Shown here in pieces: positions 36,946 through 45,374 of a stretch of 64,000 nt of DNA (position 1 is its first letter; each line of letters begins with the position of its first letter). A program made the translations under genes and the position numbers. The notes under the pieces were generated by a model. The model did not search any database and was not told the origin of the DNA. It saw only the letters and a program-made list of their open reading frames with translations. Source of the stretch: Gammaproteobacteria bacterium (GTDB lineage: Bacteria > Pseudomonadota > Gammaproteobacteria > Eutrophobiales > Eutrophobiaceae); NCBI GenBank assembly GCA_947480335.1, contig CANKCB010000001.1, forward strand, positions 186,001 to 250,000, read 5' to 3'.

Positions 36946-37632
36946 TCACTTCAGGCAAAAACACATATCCCACACGCCATGTTCCAGTTTAATCCCGCGG
37001 TTTTCGAACTTGGTTATCGGACGCCAGTCCGGCCGTGGCGTGTAATGACCTTTGCCTGCAATATTGATTAATCCAGGATCCTGATCACAAACGCTGAGCA
37101 TGTGTTCTGCCAGTTCCTGCCAGTCGGTTGCAAGAAACAATCGCGCATGCGCTTTCAGTTTGGGTTTCAATAAGGACAGAAATTCCGGATTAACCAGCCG
37201 ACGTTTATGGTGCCGTTTTTTGGGCCAGGGATCTGGAAAAAAAATGTAAACCTGCTCCAGTGCGTTATCTGGCAGTTGATGCTTGAGTACATCGATGACG
37301 TCATGATTGATAACGCGGATATTTACAAGATCGCGTTGGACAGCATTTTTGATCAAGCTGCCCACACCCGGTTTGTGCACTTCAATAGCAAGGTAATTGT
37401 TTTCCGGATGGTTACTGGCCAGTTGAACCAGGGTTTCGCCCATGCCTGAACCTATATCGAGCACCAGTGGTGCGGTTCGCTGAAATATCCGATCCGGTTT
37501 GATGGTTTCGACACCGTAATTGATGCCGATGTCTATCCAGTAATATTCCAGCGCATGAGACTGGGCATCGGTCAGACGACCCTGTCTGAGGACGTAGCTT
37601 TTGATGCTTCTATGGGTGAGTTGTAAGGTCAT
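36946..37632 (-). CDS. trmB: tRNA (guanine-N7-)-methyltransferase
   Basis: Methylates G46 of tRNA with S-adenosylmethionine. The 228 residues show LDIGSGMGETLVQLA (SAM site, about 54-68), YLAIEVHKPGVGSL and the catalytic FPDPWPKKRHHKRRLV block at about 130-145. It is convergent with yrfG and downstream of thiS-thiG, as in Pseudomonas. Confidence 0.96.
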   Translation of the reverse strand: MTLQLTHRSIKSYVLRQGRLTDAQSHALEYYWIDIGINYGVETIKPDRIFQRTAPLVLDIGSGMGETLVQLASNHPENNYLAIEVHKPGVGSLIKNAVQRDLVNIRVINHDVIDVLKHQLPDNALEQVYIFFPDPWPKKRHHKRRLVNPEFLSLLKPKLKAHARLFLATDWQELAEHMLSVCDQDPGLINIAGKGHYTPRPDWRPITKFENRGIKLEHGVWDMCFCLK

Positions 37633-37642
37633 AAGATAGTTT

Positions 37643-37718
37643 GGAGAAAGGAGTGAGGAGTAAGGAGTAAATTACATAATTATTGGCCAGTACGATTATC
37701 CCTGACACCTCATTCCTC
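37643..37718. repeat. Heptamer repeat array between thiG and trmB
   Basis: Four tandem 7-mers (GGAGAAA, GGAGTGA, GGAGTAA, GGAGTAA) occupy 37643-37670. Opposite-sense units (CCTCATT, CCTCACG) lie at about 37704-37718, overlapping the end of thiG. The two sides can pair into a long imperfect hairpin. Similar units flank the repeat at about 10.0-10.2 kb. Confidence 0.55.
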
Positions 37719-38511
37719 ACGAACCAAAGAACGTTCCATCGATCGGAGATGAAGCACTGGCAAAGGCACGACGTGGCATGCGACCGGCCAGATAGGCTTC
37801 GCGACCCGCCTGAATACCCTTTTTCATTGCCGAAGCCATTAACACCGGATTTTTTGCTTCCGCTATTGCGGTATTCATTAACACGCCATCACATCCCAAC
37901 TCCATTGCAATAGCCGCATCTGATGCGGTTCCCACTCCGGCATCAACCAGTATCGGTACGCTGGCGTTTTCAACGATGGTGCGTATGTTATAAGGGTTGC
38001 GTATACCCAGACCTGATCCGATTGGCGCTGCCAGCGGCATAACCGCCACACAACCTAATTGTTCAAAACGTTTTGCCATAATCGGGTCATCGTTGGTGTA
38101 TACCATGACCTTGAATCCTTCGTTGACCAGAATTGTTGCTGCTTCCAGCGTTGCCGGGATGTCCGGGTACAATGTTTTTTGATCACCCAGTACTTCCAGT
38201 TTTACCAGATCGTAACCATCCAGTAATTCGCGGGCGAGACGGCAGGTGCGGACGGCTGATTCGGCATCATAACAACCCGCGGTATTAGGTAGCAGCGTGT
38301 ATTTATCTGCAGGGATATAGTCGAGCAGGTTTTTTTCGTCCTTGTTCTGGCCGATGTTGGTACGTCGGATGGCGATGGTGACGATTTGTGCACCGCTGGC
38401 TTCTATCGCCTCCCTGGTTTCGTTGAAGTCACGGTATTTACCGGTACCGACCAGTAGTCTTGATGTATAGGTCTTGTTGGCAATGACCAGCGTGTCTTCA
38501 GGTTGTTTCAT
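37717..38511 (-). CDS. thiG: Thiazole synthase ThiG
   Basis: Builds the thiazole phosphate of thiamine from DXP, dehydroglycine and ThiS-thiocarboxylate. The 264-residue TIM barrel has the active-site Lys in [30 protein letters not shown], the [30 protein letters not shown] block and [14 protein letters not shown]. thiS is directly upstream. No thiH or thiO is in the window. Confidence 0.97.
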   Translation of the reverse strand: MKQPEDTLVIANKTYTSRLLVGTGKYRDFNETREAIEASGAQIVTIAIRRTNIGQNKDEKNLLDYIPADKYTLLPNTAGCYDAESAVRTCRLARELLDGYDLVKLEVLGDQKTLYPDIPATLEAATILVNEGFKVMVYTNDDPIMAKRFEQLGCVAVMPLAAPIGSGLGIRNPYNIRTIVENASVPILVDAGVGTASDAAIAMELGCDGVLMNTAIAEAKNPVLMASAMKKGIQAGREAYLAGRMPRRAFASASSPIDGTFFGS

Positions 38512-38553
38512 TATTTGAATTGCTCCAGACGTGCATTACACGTGCAATAATTT

Positions 38554-38751
38554 TCAGCCGCCACCAATGGCATGTACAATTTCCACAACATCACCATTAC
38601 TTACCTGATATTCGTTGAACTGGCTACGGGGCAGGATGGCATAGTTAATTTCAACAGCGACCTTGCCTTCGATGTTCATATCGCGGAGCAGATCTGTCAC
38701 AGACACCGGTCCGGACAGTGTTGTTGGCTTGCCATTGATGGTTACCTGCAT
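38554..38751 (-). CDS. thiS: Sulfur carrier protein ThiS
   Basis: A 65-residue ubiquitin-fold carrier. It begins MQVTINGKP and ends in the Gly-Gly tail (EIVHAIGGG), which is adenylated and thiocarboxylated before giving sulfur to ThiG. It is 42 bases upstream of thiG in the same direction. Confidence 0.96.
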   Translation of the reverse strand: MQVTINGKPTTLSGPVSVTDLLRDMNIEGKVAVEINYAILPRSQFNEYQVSNGDVVEIVHAIGGG

Positions 38752-38775
38752 GAAAAGTCAATCAAACAGGGTGTT

Positions 38776-39690
38776 TCAGGATAAATCGACCTTCATGCCT
38801 TCTTTGGCAATGTAACAGCGCAAGGAAGAACTTCGGTCAGCAATGATATTGTTGGCGTGTTCCGCAATTTTTTCCATGGCGATGTCGTTATAGTTCGGAT
38901 CATGATGATACAAATACAGTTCCTTGACGCCGGCATCAATCGCCGTATTGACGGTATCGATATAACAGGAATGACCCCAACCACGCTTCTTGCTGTAATC
39001 TTCCTTGGTATATTGCGCATCATGAATCAGGATGTCAGCACCCTGAATCAGGGCCAGTTCGGAATCATATTCTTCCCGTTGCATGGCGTCATACAACGTC
39101 TGTTCTTCACGACTCAGCTCGCTGTATTTTTGTCTTATGGCCTTGTTCAGATACAGGCATTCATTATCGGAAATATAAAGCACAGTCTTCCCATTTACAT
39201 GAATTCGATAACCAAACGTGGTTCCGGGATGATGAACACTTTCGTAAGTTAACGTCATTGGGCCATACTGAATTTTGTGATCAGCGGGCGGCTCCATATA
39301 GTTGATATTGGCCAACCACGTTTCAGTTCCGACCGGGAAAAAAGGTGCGCGCATTTGGGCCGAGACAAATTCCTCAATATCTTTCTTGTTTTGACCAGGA
39401 CCAAAGAAATTGATTTTCCAGGCCGGTATAAAAGCCGGGACAAAAAAGGGCAGGCCACAAACGTGATCCCAGTGATAATGAGTTAGTACGATCAGTAATT
39501 CCCTGACGTCGGTTTGGGAAAGCATATGATTGCCAAATGGAATGATTCCACTGCCAGCATCACAGATAATGACGTGATCATCCATGCGTATTTCAACACA
39601 CGAAGTATTTCCACCTACTCCAAGGTGGCTGGCGAAGGGCGCGGAATACGATCCGCGAACCCCCCAGAATCGGAGATATGCATTACTCAT
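38776..39690 (-). CDS. Metallo-beta-lactamase-fold hydrolase
   Basis: A 304-residue MBL-fold protein with the dinuclear metal motif T-H-Y-H-W-D-H (His71, His73, Asp75, His76), further ligands HHPGTTFGYRI and ISDNE, and a late ADILIHDAQYTKEDY plus GWGHSC block. This subgroup resembles cyclic-nucleotide or PhnP-like phosphodiesterases often found with signalling proteins; the substrate is unknown. A receiver-domain gene lies 35 bases upstream in the same direction, so the two likely form an operon. Confidence 0.85.
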   Translation of the reverse strand: MSNAYLRFWGVRGSYSAPFASHLGVGGNTSCVEIRMDDHVIICDAGSGIIPFGNHMLSQTDVRELLIVLTHYHWDHVCGLPFFVPAFIPAWKINFFGPGQNKKDIEEFVSAQMRAPFFPVGTETWLANINYMEPPADHKIQYGPMTLTYESVHHPGTTFGYRIHVNGKTVLYISDNECLYLNKAIRQKYSELSREEQTLYDAMQREEYDSELALIQGADILIHDAQYTKEDYSKKRGWGHSCYIDTVNTAIDAGVKELYLYHHDPNYNDIAMEKIAEHANNIIADRSSSLRCYIAKEGMKVDLS

Positions 39691-39725
39691 CGAACAATAG
39701 TATTAGAATTAATAATGCAGGGGAA

Positions 39726-40106
39726 TCAAAAATTAAGATGCTTAATTAAAGAATCCTTGATTGCCTGGATGGGCATAGGTTTGGTAATAAAGTCGAGTGC
39801 GCCCAATTCGCTCGCAATTGTGCGGTCCTGGGCATAATCTTTGGAGCTAATCATGACAACAGAGGTCTGGGCATGTAATGGCAGTTTTCGCAGGTCGCCC
39901 AGTATGGACAGACCGTCCTTACCCGGCATCTTGATATTGAGGAACAGTAAATCTGGCTTGTTGGTTTCCAGATAGGTCCACGCTTCAGCTGTCGTGCTAA
40001 ATGCTTGCAGCTCAATATTCATGTCTTCAGCACTACGCCTGAACAAGGTAATCAGCGAAGGACTGTTATCAACAACCACAACTGATTTGGTCGCATTTGT
40101 GGTCAT
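39726..40106 (-). CDS. Stand-alone receiver domain with altered phosphorylation site
   Basis: A 126-residue CheY-like protein. The acid pair is D13-N14 instead of two acids, and the phospho-acceptor position in LFLNIKMPGKDG is Asn57, not Asp. The Ser/Thr switch (S87) and Lys109 (FITKP) are kept. The fold is therefore intact, but normal phosphorylation is unlikely. It is upstream of the MBL hydrolase, to which it may be functionally tied. It could be a phosphorylation-independent adaptor. Confidence 0.9.
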   Translation of the reverse strand: MTTNATKSVVVVDNSPSLITLFRRSAEDMNIELQAFSTTAEAWTYLETNKPDLLFLNIKMPGKDGLSILGDLRKLPLHAQTSVVMISSKDYAQDRTIASELGALDFITKPMPIQAIKDSLIKHLNF

Positions 40107-40421
40107 ATTTGTGCAAATTTCGGCATGTTTATCGGATGCATGAATGATTTAATTATGTAACTACATGATTCTTATTAGTTTTATTTTACTATATTGAAGT
40201 CAGGCAAATAACATGACGATGGGCTGTCCGTCTCCAGTTGGTAATAGTACACTAAAACTGCAAAATCAGCGTGATTTGTGTATCAATATGGAAGTGCTGA
40301 CAAGCAATGGTTTTTTGCTCAGACCGGATTGATTTTTTCGCTGCCGAGTACAAAAAAATCATAAAAATACCAATTGATACAATTACATATAGTGTTGTCG
40401 TGTCAATCTGGCCGTTTGCAG
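40107..40421. other. Intergenic region upstream of tRNA-Gly, no gene seen
   Basis: About 315 AT-rich bases that should include promoters for the receiver gene (minus) and the tRNA (plus). TATAGT near 40388 could be a tRNA -10 box, but no well-spaced -35 is evident. No conserved open frame or stable hairpin was seen. Confidence 0.4.
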
Positions 40422-40495
40422 GCGGGTGTAGTTCAATGGCAGAACTTCAGCTTCCCAAGCTGATAGCGTGGGTTCGATTCCCATCACCCGCTCCA
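40422..40495 (+). tRNA. tRNA-Gly (anticodon CCC)
   Basis: A complete cloverleaf with encoded CCA. The acceptor arm GCGGGTG pairs with CACCCGC, followed by discriminator T and CCA. The anticodon stem TCAGC/GCTGA encloses the loop TTCCCAA, giving anticodon CCC. The T-arm is GTGGG-TTCGATT-CCCAT. It reads GGG glycine codons. It stands alone between the receiver gene and the SPOR gene. Confidence 0.95.
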
Positions 40496-40569
40496 TAAAT
40501 GGCTTATCGCTTCCGACCGTAATAGATGGGATCAACTGGGAATAAATCGAACCCGGTATGTCTCGCGTG

Positions 40570-40630
40570 GGCTGACGAATGCCATTCATGGCGTTCGCCT
40601 CTTGGGCGCGCTGCGTGCGCCCAGATTAAT
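40570..40630. repeat. Two adjacent hairpins downstream of tRNA-Gly
   Basis: The first is GAATGCCAT / ATGGCGTTC (about 40577-40596, one mismatch). The second is TGGGCGC (40603-40609) with GCGCCCA (40617-40623), followed by GATTAATTTTT. The second could terminate the tRNA transcript; the pair also looks like a REP-type intergenic element. Confidence 0.5.
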
Positions 40631-40657
40631 TTTTGCGAGTAAAAAAGCTGTTATTGC

Positions 40658-41293
40658 CTATTTCAAACGTGGATCATCCGCCTGTAATTTTAGCAGCATA
40701 AACTCTAGATTGTTTTGCTGCAGCCTCAGGCGGGCATCATTCAATTTCTGCTGGTCTGCGTAAGGTCCTACCCTGACTCGATAAATAGCATCTTGTCCAT
40801 TAATCACAACACGCTGGATATCGGCTGTTACTCCCAGCAATGTCAGCTGGGCCTTGACCTGATCGGCTGCTTCAACCTGTTTAAATGAACCAACCTGAAG
40901 GATATAAACGCTGTTGGTATCCAGTGTTCCGGGTTCTTCCAGCGCCTGCTCTTCAGCTACCCATTCGGATACATTCAGTTCTTTGTTGGGCAGGATATTA
41001 TAAAAATCAAATTTGGGAGTCTGTACAGCCGAATCTTCCGTGGCCGAAGGTTTTGGTACTTCCTTTTTTTGAACAACCGGAGTTTCTGTCGGCGGTGGTG
41101 CTACCGGTGTAACTGTTGCAGGTTCGTTCTTGGTCTGAAAGGGCAGGTAGGAGCCATTTTGCTGGCCCAGATACAGTATAAAAGTGGCAAGCAATCCAAG
41201 CACCAGTCCAGTGATAAAGGGCAGCATATTGCGAAACAGACCCGGATTGTTGTCCGGCTTTTTCTTGGCTGCATTTTTATAATCTTTGGCCAT
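40658..41293 (-). CDS. FtsN-like SPOR-domain protein
   Basis: A 211-residue protein: short cytoplasmic basic segment, one membrane helix (about 23-42), Pro-rich linker (about 60-85) and a C-terminal SPOR domain (VYILQVGSFKQVEAADQVKA onward). SPOR domains bind glycan strands at the division septum. Gene order argS then this gene matches Pseudomonas ftsN. The ATG at 41291-41293 overlaps the argS stop (ATGTGATG) behind an AGAGGAA, so it is translationally coupled. Confidence 0.85.
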   Translation of the reverse strand: MAKDYKNAAKKKPDNNPGLFRNMLPFITGLVLGLLATFILYLGQQNGSYLPFQTKNEPATVTPVAPPPTETPVVQKKEVPKPSATEDSAVQTPKFDFYNILPNKELNVSEWVAEEQALEEPGTLDTNSVYILQVGSFKQVEAADQVKAQLTLLGVTADIQRVVINGQDAIYRVRVGPYADQQKLNDARLRLQQNNLEFMLLKLQADDPRLK

Positions 41294-43044
41294 CACATTT
41301 CCTCTGGGGCAGATACACCCATCAAGCCCAGACCATTACTGATTATCTGTCGGGTTGCCTTAATCAGACATAGTCTTGCCTGTCTGATGTTTATGTCCTC
41401 AACCAGAAACTGGCAGGAATTGTAATAGGTGTGAAAATCATTAGCCAGATCACGCAGATAAAAAGCCAGCATATGTGGTTCACGGTTGGTAGCAGCGGTG
41501 ATGATGATTTCCTTATACCGTGTCAGTGCCTTGATCATGTTCTGTTCATGAGGCTCTGTCAATGGAGTTAACTGTTCTACTGTCAGTTGCTGGTCAAAAT
41601 CAAGAGCACGATCGTGCATTTGTTTGAAGACACTGCAAATACGTGCATGTGCATATTGTATATAGAATACCGGATTGTCATTTGAGTGTGACTTGGCAAG
41701 ATCCAGATCAAAATCCAGATGTTGTTCCGATTTTCGGGTGACATAGAAAAATCGGGTTGCATCATTACCCACTTCATTCCGCAATTCTTTCAAGGTCACG
41801 AATTCGCCTGAACGGGTAGACATCTGCATTTTTTGCTTGCCCCGATACAAGGTCGCAAACTGTACCAGCAGAATAGTCAGTTTTTCAGGGTCTTTGCCGA
41901 CAGCGGCGATTGCGCCTTTCACTCTGGGAATATAGCCATGATGGTCAGCGCCCCAGATATCAATGATTTCATCAAAACCGCGTTCGAACTTGTTCAGGTG
42001 GTAAGCAATGTCTGAAGCAAAATAGGTCATCTGGCCATTTTCGCGGATTAAAACCCGGTCCTTTTCGTCTCCGTATAGGGTTGAGCGGAACCATTTGGCA
42101 CCATCCGCTTCATACAGATCGCCATTAGCCTGCAGAGTATCGATACAGGAGGCAACTGCACCACTGGTAATGAGGGAACGTTCAGAAAACCAGTTATTGA
42201 AGCTGACCCCGAACTCAAGCAGATCCTGTTTGATTTCTGCCAGAATCTTGCCAAGTGTAAAATCAAACAGGGTCTCGTACGGTTTTATGCCCAGGGTGGA
42301 ACGGGTGTAGGCGATGATTTGATCCAGTTTTTTATCTTCATCGATCGACAGTGCCAGCAGGCATGATAGTGCGTCTATATCTGCTTTCGGCAAAGCTGTG
42401 TCTGTACTGACAAAATCTTTGGCTATCTGTTCGATATACTTGCCCTGATAGGCATTGGAAGGGAAACCAAGATCAGGATGTTCGCCAAGCTGAAGCAATC
42501 TGAGCCAGACGCTAACAGCCAGAATGTCCATTTGTCTGCCAGCATCATTTACATAATATTCTGTCGTGACATCGTAACCGGCAACCTGCATCAGGTTTGC
42601 CAGTACTGAGCCATAGGCGGCACCCCGTCCATGACCAATATGTAATGGCCCGGTCGGATTTGAGGAAACATATTCGAGCAGGATTTTTCGGCCCTTGCCT
42701 GCTGTGGATTTTCCGTAGTTCAAGCCATCTGAAAGAATGTCCGGAATAATCTGCAGATAAGCAGTTTTGGCCAGGAAGAAGTTTATAAAACCCGGCCCGG
42801 CTATTTCAATTCTTTCCAGGCCCTCCGTTGCAGGGAAGAAATTCCGTATACCTTCGGCTATCACCCTCGGTGGCAAGCCGGCAGGTTTGGCCAACAACAT
42901 GGCTATATTGGAGGCTAGATCACCGTGCTGGGTGTCCCGGGCATGGTCAATGGCGATGGCAGGGAGTTTTTCAGGATGCAAATTCCTGTCTGCAAGAAAG
43001 CGTGATACCGCAATGGTCAGGTTTTGTTCTATTAGTTGTTTCAT
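41293..43044 (-). CDS. argS: Arginyl-tRNA synthetase
   Basis: A 583-residue class I synthetase, start at ATG 43044 (a GTG lies just before it). It shows the N-terminal Add-1 domain, HIGH motif PTGPLHIGHGRGAAYGS (about 130-146), the KMSKS-equivalent KMQMSTRSGEFVTL near 385, and a C-terminal anticodon-binding helical domain ending GLGLMGVSAPEEM. It lies between priA and the SPOR protein. Confidence 0.97.
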   Translation of the reverse strand: MKQLIEQNLTIAVSRFLADRNLHPEKLPAIAIDHARDTQHGDLASNIAMLLAKPAGLPPRVIAEGIRNFFPATEGLERIEIAGPGFINFFLAKTAYLQIIPDILSDGLNYGKSTAGKGRKILLEYVSSNPTGPLHIGHGRGAAYGSVLANLMQVAGYDVTTEYYVNDAGRQMDILAVSVWLRLLQLGEHPDLGFPSNAYQGKYIEQIAKDFVSTDTALPKADIDALSCLLALSIDEDKKLDQIIAYTRSTLGIKPYETLFDFTLGKILAEIKQDLLEFGVSFNNWFSERSLITSGAVASCIDTLQANGDLYEADGAKWFRSTLYGDEKDRVLIRENGQMTYFASDIAYHLNKFERGFDEIIDIWGADHHGYIPRVKGAIAAVGKDPEKLTILLVQFATLYRGKQKMQMSTRSGEFVTLKELRNEVGNDATRFFYVTRKSEQHLDFDLDLAKSHSNDNPVFYIQYAHARICSVFKQMHDRALDFDQQLTVEQLTPLTEPHEQNMIKALTRYKEIIITAATNREPHMLAFYLRDLANDFHTYYNSCQFLVEDINIRQARLCLIKATRQIISNGLGLMGVSAPEEM

Positions 43045-43102
43045 CACTGAAAATTCAGTTTACTGTTCCGACTGTAGGCAATGGCTGTTTGGTGCCGTGA
43101 TG

Positions 43103-45325
43103 TTATAGCATTTCCTGCGGATCTACATCCAGCGACCAGCGGATTTTTTTGCCTTCTTTCAGATCGTCGAGCTTTCTGCTCCAGTCAAGTAACACTTTTT
43201 GCAAAATTAATCTGTTGTTTGACTGAACCAGAAGTTGATACCGGTACTTGCCCGACCTTTTTTCAACAGGCGCCGGGAAAGGACCAAACACTTCAATCCC
43301 AGAGTTGTTATCAGACAGTAAGGCGCGTGCCTGATTCAGGAATACCATAGGTAACTTTTGTTCAAACGCTTCTGCACGTAGCAATGCAAGACAGGAATAG
43401 GGTGGCAAATTGGTTGATTTCCTCTCCTCCAGTAGCATGCGGGCAAATGTATTGTAATCATGATTGACCAGTGCAGTAAGTAGCGGGTGTTCCGGGAAAT
43501 GTGTTTGTATCATTACAGTTCCGGCGTCGTTGGCCCTGCCTGCCCGACCACTGACCTGGATGATGGCCTGTGCCATTCGTTCAGCAGCTCTGAAATCAGA
43601 GCTGTACAGGCCCTGATCCGCATCAATTATTCCCACCAGGGTAATGCCCGGGAAGTGATGCCCCTTTGAAAGCATTTGTGTCCCTACCAGAATATCAACC
43701 TCGCCTGCGTGGATGCTGTCGAGATACTTTTCCATTGTCCCCTTGCGACGAGTGCTGTCCCGGTCGATGCGCAGAATCCTTGCTGTCGGGAATATGTCCC
43801 GGAGCACTTCGGTGAGTCTCTCTGTCCCGTAACCGATATTGACCAGATTAGAATCGTTACAATCTGGACAATGACCGGGTAATTTTTGTCCTGTCCCGCA
43901 GTGATGACAGATAAAAGTATGATCGAGTTTATGGACTGTGTAGGCAATGTCACAACGGTTACATTTTCCAATCCAGCCGCAACTGTGACACATCAAAACC
44001 GGTGAGTAGCCGCGACGATTCAGATACAACAGCACCTGTTTGTTTTCCCCCAGAACCTTGCTGATACCGTTTATCAGTTTTTCTGATAAGGCGCCTGTCA
44101 GCTTTTGTCCGCGCATATCCACGATCCTGAATTCGGGTATGGTGGCCTTTTCTGCACGTTGTAACAGTGGTATGCGTTGCATACGCTCGATATTGACGCT
44201 ATGCAATGTTTCCAGAGAAGGCGTGGCCGAACCAAGTACTACCGGGACGCCCGCATTGTTGGCACGCAGTATTGCGATGTCTCTGGCTGAATAGCGAAAG
44301 CTTTCCTGTTGTTTATAGGAAGCATCATGTTCTTCATCTATTATAAATAGTCCCGGTTTGTGTAATGGGGTCCAGATAGCCGATCGGGTACCGAGAATGA
44401 TATTGGCTATACCATCGCGAGCCTCAATCCAGGCATCCAGCCGTTCTCCATCTGATAGTCCGGAATGCAGAACCACCATGCGGGCATGAATACGTTGTTG
44501 AAACCGGGCAATCAACTGTGGAGTTAATCCAATTTCCGGTACGAGTATGACAGCCTGATTACCCTGCTTTAATGTTTCGCGTATTGCTTCAAGATAGACT
44601 TCAGTCTTTCCGCTACCGGTAATTCCATCCAGCAAAAAGCGATTGTTCATCCCGGGATTGTTTCGAATCACTTCCACAGCGTGATGCTGCTCCGGGTTCA
44701 GTTGTATAGTTTGTGAATTTCCCGATGCAGGTATTTCTGTTGTAGACTCGTTTCGTTCTACCCAGCCCTTTGTTATCAGCGTTTTTAAAGGTGCACGCCA
44801 ATCGTCAATTACGAGGTTGAGTTGTTGTTCAGACAATCCTGAATGTGCCTCTGCCAGCAGTTTAACCAGACGTTGTTGTTTGAAGGCACGAGCTGACAGG
44901 GAGTTTTTTTCATCATGTGCCCGGGCTGTCAGTTTCCAGACTGTGTAGGTACTGCGTATGGCTGGCTTGCCTTGTTTAAGTAATCCAGGCAGCGTGCTGA
45001 AAATAAGCTCACCCAGAGGATAATGGTAGTAGTCACTTGCCCAGCGTAAGAGTTTAAGATGTTCCAGGTCAAACAATGGCTGTTGATCCAGAACAGCCGC
45101 TATGGGTTTTAATTTGTCTGAACTGACCAGGCTGGTGTTGGACTGTCCTATGATCATGCCAATGCATTGTTTCTGTCTACCGAAAGGTACTCGTACGCGC
45201 ATACCCACCTGTAGAGTGGCCTCAGACTGGCGATGCGGTGTGAGATAATCAAAATGACGACGTACTGGCACAGGTAGGGCAATGTGCAGAATTGCAGCCG
45301 CTACTTTTGGTGATTGTCTTGTCAT
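43103..45325 (-). CDS. priA: Primosomal protein N' (replication restart helicase PriA)
   Basis: A 740-residue helicase that restarts stalled forks. It has an N-terminal 3'-end-binding domain (about 1-115), Walker A in DGITGSGKTEVYLEAI, a DEEHD box and the paired zinc-binding cysteines (CHSCGWIGKCNRC, CHHCGTG, CPDCND). Helicase motif GTQMLSKGHHFPG and the VSGRAGRA block follow. ATG 45325 is preferred over the TTG before it. It is in the argS-priA-mrcA order of Pseudomonas. Confidence 0.97.
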   Translation of the reverse strand: MTRQSPKVAAAILHIALPVPVRRHFDYLTPHRQSEATLQVGMRVRVPFGRQKQCIGMIIGQSNTSLVSSDKLKPIAAVLDQQPLFDLEHLKLLRWASDYYHYPLGELIFSTLPGLLKQGKPAIRSTYTVWKLTARAHDEKNSLSARAFKQQRLVKLLAEAHSGLSEQQLNLVIDDWRAPLKTLITKGWVERNESTTEIPASGNSQTIQLNPEQHHAVEVIRNNPGMNNRFLLDGITGSGKTEVYLEAIRETLKQGNQAVILVPEIGLTPQLIARFQQRIHARMVVLHSGLSDGERLDAWIEARDGIANIILGTRSAIWTPLHKPGLFIIDEEHDASYKQQESFRYSARDIAILRANNAGVPVVLGSATPSLETLHSVNIERMQRIPLLQRAEKATIPEFRIVDMRGQKLTGALSEKLINGISKVLGENKQVLLYLNRRGYSPVLMCHSCGWIGKCNRCDIAYTVHKLDHTFICHHCGTGQKLPGHCPDCNDSNLVNIGYGTERLTEVLRDIFPTARILRIDRDSTRRKGTMEKYLDSIHAGEVDILVGTQMLSKGHHFPGITLVGIIDADQGLYSSDFRAAERMAQAIIQVSGRAGRANDAGTVMIQTHFPEHPLLTALVNHDYNTFARMLLEERKSTNLPPYSCLALLRAEAFEQKLPMVFLNQARALLSDNNSGIEVFGPFPAPVEKRSGKYRYQLLVQSNNRLILQKVLLDWSRKLDDLKEGKKIRWSLDVDPQEML

Positions 45326-45374
45326 CAAAGGTTAGTAATTAGAACGAATCGACTCTGAACGACAGGCGATTAAG

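Noticed and set aside
36925-36953. Terminator between yrfG and trmB
   Set aside because: TGAAGTG/CACTTCA can pair, but the loop is long, the stem weak, there is no T-run and it overlaps the trmB stop. The evidence is too thin.
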